From positions 310,001 through 374,000 of the forward strand of contig NW_024881977.1 of NCBI RefSeq assembly GCF_019059575.1: a stretch of DNA of 64,000 bases. The letters run 5' to 3'. How positions within the stretch are numbered: the first letter of the stretch is position 1; every line of letters begins with the position of its first letter. Position numbers and translations under genes: made by a program. The notes beneath the pieces were generated by a model, which did no database searches, was not told the origin of the DNA, and saw nothing but the letters and a program-made list of their open reading frames with translations. Positions 56,385 to 64,000 of the stretch are shown here, piece after piece. The stretch is from Amphibalanus amphitrite (taxonomy: Eukaryota; Arthropoda; Thecostraca; Balanomorpha; Balanidae).

Positions 56385-56490
56385 CCCGCCTGGCGCCGCC
56401 GCCCCCGGCAGGGTCACCATCACTGGCGGTCACCGCAGCTGGACCGTGTATAAAACACGGCTCCACACCGCACCCACCATCAGACGATCA
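56385..56490 (+). promoter_or_regulatory. Conserved cuticle core promoter (seventh gene)
   Basis: GGTCACC at 56412-56418 and 56428-56434 (16 apart), TATAAA at 56449-56454 within CCGTGTATAAAACACGG, and initiator TCAGAC at 56480. Confidence 0.87.
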
Positions 56491-56513
56491 CACACCGCCA
56501 AACTACCAACAAC

Positions 56514-57247
56514 ATGAAGGTGAGTAGACTCTTCAGCCCAACTTTGTCATTTCGTGATGAGGGTAAATTTGAGTTGCTGTGGTGTTCTTTCAGGTCAAAC
56601 AGCTTCGAAAACAGTGTTCAGTAAGGAGCATATTAAAATCGTTTTAATGCCAAGGAGACGTAGAGCTTATAATGATGATGACGTTCTTGTTCCAGTTCTT
56701 CGTGGTTGCCGCCCTGCTGGCCGTTGCCGCCGCCGACAACGCGCCCTACACCACTCCGGCGCCCACCTACGCCCCGACCTACAAGCCCACCTACGCGCCC
56801 AGGCCCGCCTACCACCCCCAGCCGGCCTACAAGCCCGCTCCCTACAAGCAGGAGAGCTACGACCAGCCGCCCAAGTACGACTTCAGCTACGACGTCCACG
56901 GATACGGAGACTACGAGCCCGTCTTCAACGCCCAGGAGGCGCGTGACGGCTACGCCACCCAGGGATCTTACTCGGTTGTGCTGCCCGACGGCCGTACCCA
57001 GACGGTCACCTACCGTGTGGATGACGCCTACTCTGGCCTGATTGCTGACGTCACCTACGAGGGCGAGGCCCGCTACGACGAGTACAAGCCCAGCTACAAG
57101 CCCGCCCCCGCCTACAAGCCCGCCCCGGCTTACCAGCCCGCCCCGGCTTACCAGCCCGCCCCCACTTACAAGCCCGCCCCCACCTACAAGCCCGCCCCCA
57201 CCTACAAGCCCGCCCCTACCTACAAGCCCACCCCCGCCTACAACTAG
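56514..57247 (+). CDS. RR-type cuticle protein, 185 aa (seventh gene)
   Basis: Exon 1 is 56514-56519 (ATG AAG), donor GTGAGT; intron 56520-56695 (176 bp), acceptor TTCCAG; exon 2 is 56696-57247, ending in TAG. Signal peptide 1-15, [14 protein letters not shown] linker, RR domain at about 62-129, tail of seven YKPAP or YQPAP units and [14 protein letters not shown] is at 57348-57353. Its start and 5' flank resemble those of the sixth gene, and its 3' flank the eighth. Secreted chitin-binding cuticle protein. Confidence 0.93.
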
Positions 57248-57922
57248 AGAGGAGTCAGCAACGCACTTTTCTTCAAGCTCTCAGACGAAGAAGTGCAGTG
57301 CCTTTCATGTATGCTTGAGTGTATTTATTGTGCAATGAGTGGAAGTCAATAAAAGCAAAGCATCATCAAAAACGTTGTGTTGGATATCTGAATCTACGAT
57401 ACGATTACAAGAAATACGAGTAGAGGGAGTGAATACATGCATACAACGTGCGCCAGGGCGATGGTCCAATCGTAAAGTACGGAAACAAGGGGGAGACAGC
57501 GTTTTCACGTCACTCTGTAAATCGGATCGCGGACCACGTGACCGGGTCACCATAAGAGAGGTTCGAAAGATATCCCGCGCCCCAGTGGCGGTCTCAGCCA
57601 ACTTCGCCATATTGGGGGGGGGGGGGGGCATATGTTACCACCCACCTCTAACTCAAAAACTAAGAGGGCTAAAAAGACGCGGTAAAAAGCAGTTAATAGC
57701 TCTAAATTCATACGTTTGAAAGTATGCGAAGCATTTTTCATCTTAGAGCAATATTGGGGTCACCAGAGGTAATCTGGTGACCCCAAAATTGTCATATATT
57801 CAAAAATAAAGGTCAAAATTTGCCAAATGTCATTATATTTTTCAGAAAACATGCCATTATCTCAAGAACTGTGATAGCTAGAAAAACGCACGGAAAATCA
57901 ATTGATAGCTATTGCCTATTAA

Positions 57923-58480
57923 CCCGGCAGGCGGTGGGCCTCCCGGCCACCTTCCGCGCGGTGGGGGGGGGGGGCTTTTTTTTTTGCCCCCAACCCCCTC
58001 GTATCTCCGAAACTACTGGACGGATCCGGAAAATTCAAACGGCGTTCGATAGCCCTGTCAAATTTCTTCTAGGGAAAGCGCTATAACACCGAGTAAAACG
58101 CATTTTGTCGAAAATCAGCGATAGGGCGTCAGTTGTCTTGTACATATGCTGCTATTAGAGGTCACTGGTCATACCAGGTCAGGTCACAGGTCAGGTCACC
58201 AAGGGTCACCAAATGAACCCAACTTTACTAAGGTTGTGCGATGCATGTTTTATGGCAAATTTTTCATTTCCAACTCAATGGTGCTGGTTATAAGACCATC
58301 AGGTACGGTTTAGGTCACTTTCTGGTGGAGGTCAGGTCAAGGTCAGGTAAAAAAGGTCAAATTTCAAAGTTGTTAGTTTTGCATAAAATGGATATTGATT
58401 CGATGCAGCTCGTCACGGGGAGTCTAATGGTGGTCATTGTTTTGCGCTACGAGGTCTTGAATTGCATTGCATTGCATATA
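57923..58480. mobile_element. Truncated AGGTCA-rich TTAA-family element
   Basis: Begins after TTAA (57919-57922) with CCCGGCAGG and a G-run/T-run. From about 58075 it matches the interior of the element at 19496-20673 (CGAGTAAAACGCATTT, GGTCAGGTCACAGG, GATGCATGTTTTATGG, GTTTTGCGCTACG). It stops where the duplicated block begins at 58485, so the right half is missing. Confidence 0.65.
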
Positions 58481-58559
58481 ATTGCAATCGTTGATAACCA
58501 TATGGAATGACGGTTTTGGTTGCACCCCAGCATCGCACGATCTTTGAGACCGCGGGACA

Positions 58560-60887
58560 TGATGTCACAAACGGACCTCGGGCCATTGGTCACCGAGCTA
58601 CGGTCGGTTTCGCACAGATTGTTCACCCGAACCGCCGCGTCGAAAAATGAAGGTTTGAAGTGTTTTTCTCGATGAGCTGAACCAGACAGTCGACATGCTC
58701 CGGGCAAAAATGACACAGCGCATGCCATTGCTGATCAGTTGGGACATCTATCTGCACAGTCTGGAGTTCGTGGAATAATAATACAGCTGCTGGCAGCGTT
58801 GCTAATCGTTACAGTTTGGGCATACGGCCATCATTTCGCCCGTGGCAGAAGTCACATTGAGAAAGGCGGCTGGGAAGAAGGGCCAGTTGGTGACAAAATT
58901 GGCAAAGCAGCTAACGCGCAACGGCTATCCCCTCTCCAAATCAGTAGGCGGAACTATGGTCATGAGTACCCAAATATAGGAACGTTCCCATTTTTGGGAA
59001 CGGAGTTCCCAAATATGGGAACGGGCGTTCCCATTTATGAGAACGGAAGGCAATTTTTCGGCCGTTCTCCCACTAAAACTCAAAAGTGCATCACGTCTCA
59101 AAAAAGTGCACGCTGATTTAAGTATCTACTAAATCTCCATAAAGTTATCTTTAATCTGACCGTGGAACAAGGAAATTGACCGTGGAATGATATTTTTAAT
59201 GATTTTTTGAAAATGACAGAATGGTGGAAATATGGGTTATACGACATTTAACATGCAATTTTAAGGAAAATGAAGCATTTTTAGTTTGAGGTAAAGTATA
59301 ATAATTTTCGCCTGGTTATGAACTTTCATACTATCGACACCAGATGCTGACAAATGCAAGCGAAGACGCGGACGGTCCCGAGGTAATATTGTTGACTTTT
59401 GTGTCGGGGCGGACGACCGCGTGGAACGTGAGTGAATTTACCGAGCTACTGTTGTAAACTCAGTTTAAGCGGTTGAAAATTATCCAGCTGTATTTTATCA
59501 TCCCGGAAAGACATATTTTATTTGGATGCTAGCTGTTTAGAGTTGTTTTATAAGGAGCGTCATGAGCGTGGTTTTTGTCTTCCGTGTTTCTAAGCGTGAT
59601 CGTTTTGGGGGAATTTCTCTTATATAGCTCGCTCTGTGTGGCTTATTTATAATTTTTATGCTGATTTCGATAATTCCTCGTGCCCATCCTACCAGGCCTT
59701 TTGCCACTTACACTCATCAAGAAAGGAAAAAACTAGATTTTCATTGGGACTAGGTGTTTTGAGGGTGTAACATATTCAGCGTTCCCATTTTTGGATACTT
59801 CCTTGTACTCGTCAACTATCGGTGATAAACAGACAGGTGCTTGACATGTCTCCACACTCAGCGCGGACGGTGGATATAGGTATGGAAGACCTTGTTGAAC
59901 ATCGCTGAGCGTTGTGAATTATGTAATCCTGCAGAGGGGGGCGTGCCCTCTGCGAGATCGACGGGAATAAAAGCGCAGAAGACCGGGCGAAACATGCGAC
60001 GGTCTTGCCGGAAAGGTCATCTGATGATTGTTGCGTTAACAATAATTTGCGGCGTTGGACGTGATGCTTGTTAATGAAAAGAGCCCCTGAAAGGCGTCGG
60101 TGAAATCGTTCCCAATTTTGGGTACGCCGTTCCCATAATAAGGAACGCTTGCAGCGCCAGTGTACGAGAGCGTTCCCAAATTTGGGCTCGCGGCCCGGAT
60201 GATGGACTGCTTTAGAAATAGGGGAACGATTTGAAACTACGATGGGCCTTACAATATCAAACTCTTTCCCAACAATATTGAGACAAATATCAGGCGGTTC
60301 ACGATCGTTTTATATTTTTTGGACGTCATTTAACGGTTCTTTTTCTTGTTTTAAATAATGCCTACATGGCGTTCCCATATTTGGGTTTATCGTTCCCAAA
60401 CATGGGAACGAAAATGCGTTCCCGAAAATGGGTACGCTTGACCATAGTTCCGCCTACTGAAATAGGACCGTGGGACGCTATTGGATGAGCTCTCTGAAGC
60501 TCATTACCTACAAGAGCCTCCAGCGGCTCAGTTTTACGTCGACGCATGGTCGATGGCAGGTCGACATGCTTTTTCATGTAGGACGACGCGCCAGGTCATC
60601 GCTCTGCCAAGGCCCAGTGGTGGTGCGAATCGAACCTGTCGGACTTCTGAAGGAAGGAGGTGTTAGCCGGCTACAATCCAGACCAAATTCTGATCGAGAG
60701 ATTTTGGGCTATCGTACAGCAGGGCATGGACAAAAAGACGCCAGCGGCCATCCTCGGCGCCCTGCCGTTACAGCTCAAACGGGCATGGTCGAAAATCAAG
60801 CCGTCTGTGCTGCACAAGCTGGCTGCCAGCATGTCAAATTGTGTTCGTCTGTCGATCCCTGTTCGTGGGAAATATACTGGACGCTAA
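58560..60887 (+). pseudogene. Broken Tc1/mariner-type transposase, copy 2, split by an insertion
   Basis: The same relic as at 55080-55834, with the N-terminal part at about 58560-58937 and the C-terminal part at 60464-60887 (NPDQILIERFWAIVQQ, RAWSKIKPSVLHKLAASM). It was already duplicated with its neighbour gene before the 1.5 kb element split it. Non-functional. Confidence 0.75.
58942..60459. mobile_element. TIR element with 4-bp target duplication, 1518 bp
   Basis: Ends CAGTAGGCGGAACTATGG are inverted and perfect over 21 bases, then continue with few mismatches to about 31. AAAT at 58938-58941 and 60460-60463 is the target duplication, confirmed by the uninterrupted copy at 55391. Both ends carry several palindromes like CGTTCCCAAATATGGGAACG. 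No transposase is present. Superfamily unassigned; a 4-bp duplication narrows the options. Confidence 0.9.
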
Positions 60888-61429
60888 AAAGGAACGCTAC
60901 CTCTTAGAGAGCAACTCACATAGCACATCTTTTGAAAGGACAAAGCTCATGCCGGGCCCTGCAACGCCTCCATCAATGACGTTCAGATGGATGCCCAGTA
61001 AAACTCGCCTCACACACTTCTCTAACATGTCATTTTTCATTTACGACTGATCAAATTGAGCATGTCAAACACATTACAGCTGTCGCAATGTCCAATGAAC
61101 AATTTATAGTGTGTATTACCCCCCCCCCCCTCCCCACATTGTAAATGTATATGCGGCCAATGATGGTAAAACTGGATAAGCGTCACCTTTTCCAGCCTCC
61201 CATTGGGAAAATCAGCCACTAAGATGGATAAAAAGACAAAATAGCTACAACCGCATATTTCATGGAATCACAAATACCTCAAAATTCATTTAAACACTTT
61301 TCTGACTTATTGCAGTCAGATTGGTCAAAACTGCTAACCAGATATATGGCTAGGATGTAAAATAAAACGAAGAATCTCTCTGCATAGACGTTCACCCTAC
61401 CGCCCTCAGCGTCGCGTGGCTGGAGCCGG

Positions 61430-61545
61430 CCGCTCCCCGCCTGCCGCATGGCGCCGCCCCCGGCAGGGTCACCATCACTGGCGGTCACCGCAGCTGGACC
61501 GTGTATAAAACACGGCTCCACACCGCACCCACCATCAGACGATCA
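61430..61545 (+). promoter_or_regulatory. Conserved cuticle core promoter (eighth gene)
   Basis: GGTCACC at 61467-61473 and 61483-61489 (16 apart), and TATAAA at 61504-61509 within CCGTGTATAAAACACGG, followed by the CCATCAGACG start region. Confidence 0.87.
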
Positions 61546-61568
61546 CACCCCGCCTCACTACCAACAAC

Positions 61569-62257
61569 ATGAAGGTGAGGGGACGGGAAAACCATTTGAA
61601 TGTGAGTGAATGTAAGGCGCTGTGGTAGCGTTCTCTCAGATCCAGAGCTTTAAAAACTCGTATTTAGCAATGAGCATACCAAAAACGTTTTCATTCAAAA
61701 GAAAAATCGAACTTGTATTGATGATTATGTTCTCGTTTCAGTTCTTCGTGGTTGCCGCCCTGCTGGCCGTTGCCGCCGCCGACAACGCGCCCTACACCAC
61801 TCCGGCGCCCACCTACGCCCCGACCTACAAGCCCACCTACGCGCCCAGGCCCGCCTACCACCCCCAGCCGGCCTACAAGCCCGCTCCCTACAAGCAGGAG
61901 AGCTACGACCAGCCGCCCAAGTACGACTTCAGCTACGACGTCCACGGATACGGAGATTACGAGCCCGTCTTCAACGCCCAGGAGGCGCGTGACGGCTACG
62001 CCACCCAGGGATCTTACTCGGTTGTGCTGCCCGACGGCCGTACCCAGACGGTCACCTACCGTGTGGATGACGCCTACTCTGGCCTGATTGCTGACGTCAC
62101 CTACGAGGGTGAGGCCCGCTACGACGAGTACAAGCCCAGCTACAAGCCCGCCCCCGCCTACAAGCCCGCCCCGGCTTACAAGCCCGCCCCCGCTTACAAG
62201 CCCGCCCCCACCTACAAGCCCGCCCCTACCTACAAGCCCACCCCCGCCTACAACTAG
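61569..62257 (+). CDS. RR-type cuticle protein, 173 aa (eighth gene)
   Basis: Exon 1 is 61569-61574 (ATG AAG), donor GTGAGG; intron 61575-61741 (167 bp), acceptor TTTCAG; exon 2 is 61742-62257, ending in TAG. Signal peptide 1-15, linker, RR domain at about 62-129, tail of five YKPAP units and [14 protein letters not shown] is at 62359-62364. The start of its intron (GTGAGGGGACGGGAAAACC) matches that of the third gene rather than the seventh, while its 3' flank matches the seventh, so different parts have different closest relatives. Secreted chitin-binding cuticle protein. Confidence 0.93.
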
Positions 62258-62891
62258 AGAGGAGTCAGCAACGCACTTTTCTTCCGAGTTCTCAAGCGAA
62301 GAAGTGCAGTGCCTTTCATGTATGCTTGAGTGTATTTATTGTGCAATGAGTGGAAGTCAATAAAAGCAAAGCATCATCAAAAACGTTATGTTGGATGGAA
62401 TCTGAATCTACGATACGATTACAAGAAATACGAGTAGAGGGAGTGAATACATGCATACAACGTGCGCCAGGGCGGTGGTCCAATCGTAACATACGGAAAC
62501 AGGGGGAAGACATCGTTTTCACGTCACTCTGTCAATCGGATCCCGGACCACGTGACCGGGTCACCATAAGAGAGGTTCGAAAGACATCCCGCGCCCCAGT
62601 GGCAGTCTCAGTCAACTTCCCCATAGTGGCGGGGGGGGGGCATATGTTACCACCCACCTCTAACTCAAAAACTAAGAGGGCTAGAAAGACGCAATAAAAG
62701 ACAGTCAATAGGTCTTAATGCATACGTTTGAAAGTATTCTGGTCATTTTTCATCTTAGTGCAATATTGGGGTCACCAGAGGTCATCAAAGGTCAAAATTT
62801 GCCAGATATCATTATATTTTTCAGAAAACATGCCGTTATCTCAGGAACTATGTGATAGCTAGAAAAACACATGGAAAAACAATCGATAGCC

Positions 62892-64000
62892 TTTGAACTC
62901 TTCTTTTGATAAGGTCATCATCAAAATTGACCTCAGGTTAATTGACGGTTAAGCCTCCATAGGTCAAACATAATGAAAATTGCTGTTTTTTATAAAACTT
63001 ATTTCACGAATAACGTTTGAACCAGCGAAGATAAAGAATTGGCAATGGCACTATCGTGCTTCTCTCCTTCAGTCGCTTCGAAAAAAATATGTTTTTTACC
63101 TGGATAGGTCAAGGTCGAACTTTGTGACCTTAGGTCAAGGTCACGTGGTGACCCAAATAGGCCATGTTGCATATCATTCGATGCGTCTCGGCAAGACAAA
63201 CACAATGAAGCCATCCGCAGCGTTCTATCTCTTTCCAATTCAGAGTTATTGGCAAAAATCTGTTAGTGCCTCAAATGACCTCGGATGACCTTTCTAGATG
63301 CTATCAGCAAAAAATGACACCTTGGTCGTCACGGGTGGTCAAAATCATTGTCATTCTGAAATATTTGGACTGTTCATATGCGTACACACGGACCTAGAGG
63401 CATTTCTATTTTTCTCCATTGACTTATAATGGAAAGGTCACGCCACTGGCCTGACCTTAGGTCACGGATATAAAAAAATCCGAGATATACAAATTATAGG
63501 TGCCCATAACATCATGCAATCCACCAAGTTTAAATTCTCTCTGACAAACAGTGCAGGCTGGACATGATTGCAAACTTTTTTGGGCTTGGTCAGTTGACAT
63601 GACCTGGTGACCTGACCTGGCATGACCTGGGGTTAGAAATTTCACACATTGTCCAAAATTGATGTACAGCAAGCTACTCCAAGCGGCGCGGCGCGTAGCT
63701 GACCGAGGTTTTAACTTTATAATCAATAGGGCAAGTAAAGTTAAAAGTGACGTTTTTATGGAAAGTGTTTAGAACACTTGCATTGAAATGATTTAGCCGG
63801 CACCCCATTTTTGTTTCGCTGATAGGTAAGCATCGAGTTAACTATTATTTCCCCCTTAAAACGTCAGCTTAAAAATTGACCTACGGTCAAGCTCTTGAAA
63901 TGGTGGCCTTTCTTGACCAAAGATGATCTCCTTGACCAAAGATATCAAACACTGAAAGTTGCAAATATTTTAATTTAGCATTACCGATCGCATCACCATA
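62892..64000. other. AGGTCA-rich repeat sequence, no gene
   Basis: Contains many GGTCA/TGACC motifs (63105-63145, 63275-63290, 63435-63465, 63585-63635) and a stretch like 45070-45090 (CATGTYGCATATCATTCGAT). It is therefore related to the TTAA/AGGTCA family, but no boundaries can be read inside the window. Confidence 0.5.

Larger units (their letters stand above)
54943..57913 (+). repeat. Older duplicated block, copy 1 (mariner relic + cuticle gene)
   Basis: From AATCGTTGATAACCATATGG to about 57913 this matches 58485-62891, apart from the 1518-bp insertion in the latter. The match includes the broken transposase, the sequence between, the cuticle gene and about 650 bases beyond its stop. Many substitutions and small indels separate the copies, so this duplication is older than that at 20799/24421. 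Confidence 0.88.
58485..62891 (+). repeat. Older duplicated block, copy 2 (mariner relic + cuticle gene)
   Basis: Counterpart of 54943-57913, interrupted by the transposon at 58942-60459. Copy 1 shows the uninterrupted site (CCCAAACAGGACCG at 55391). The match ends near 62891. Confidence 0.88.

Noticed and set aside
1-64000. An operon-like or defence system
   Set aside because: All host genes found are individually promoted, spliced cuticle genes; the other coding sequences belong to mobile elements.

Overview
This is a 64 kb stretch of an arthropod genome, most likely a crustacean; a barnacle is possible but that is a guess. The evidence is eight intron-containing genes for cuticle proteins with a Rebers-Riddiford (RR) chitin-binding domain of the pro-resilin type (core motif [17 protein letters not shown], ending VTYEGEA). 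There are no bacterial genes. Much of the rest is mobile DNA, satellite DNA and GC-rich intergenic sequence.

Cuticle genes: on + at 548-1251, 4545-6622 and 15325-18617; on - at 21383-22075, 25005-25697 and 34707-35410; on + at 56514-57247 and 61569-62257. All have the same plan. A coding exon of only two codons (ATG AAG, or ATG AGG in the second gene) is followed by a phase-0 intron and one long exon carrying the rest of the signal peptide, a Tyr/Pro-rich linker, the RR domain and a YKPAP-type tail. The second gene is a 626-residue resilin-like protein with repeat blocks on both sides of the RR domain. Six genes share an almost identical core promoter with a TATA box inside an inverted repeat and two GGTCACC sites upstream. 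Together they would encode secreted cuticle-matrix proteins that bind chitin and may be cross-linked through tyrosines.

Mobile DNA: an intact BEL/Pao LTR retrotransposon with identical LTRs (8348-14781), an apparently intact LINE (about 50577-54696), and many non-autonomous DNA transposons whose ends and target duplications can be read directly. These include a 2.5 kb TTAA element inside the intron of the third gene, an AGGTCA-rich TTAA/TTAG family, two hAT elements with 8-bp duplications, a 1.5 kb element with a 4-bp duplication, and a 3.46 kb terminal-inverted-repeat element that carries a higher-order satellite array.

The cluster has grown by duplication. One block (20799-22688 and 24421-26309) is essentially identical twice; a more diverged block (54943-57913 and 58485-62891) carries a mariner-like relic plus one cuticle gene. 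Exon sequences are far more alike than introns and flanks, which suggests gene conversion. The intervals 36.3-41.2 kb, 43.0-44.7 kb and 47.7-50.1 kb hold no gene I can recognise. All similarity statements come from reading by eye; no database search was possible.
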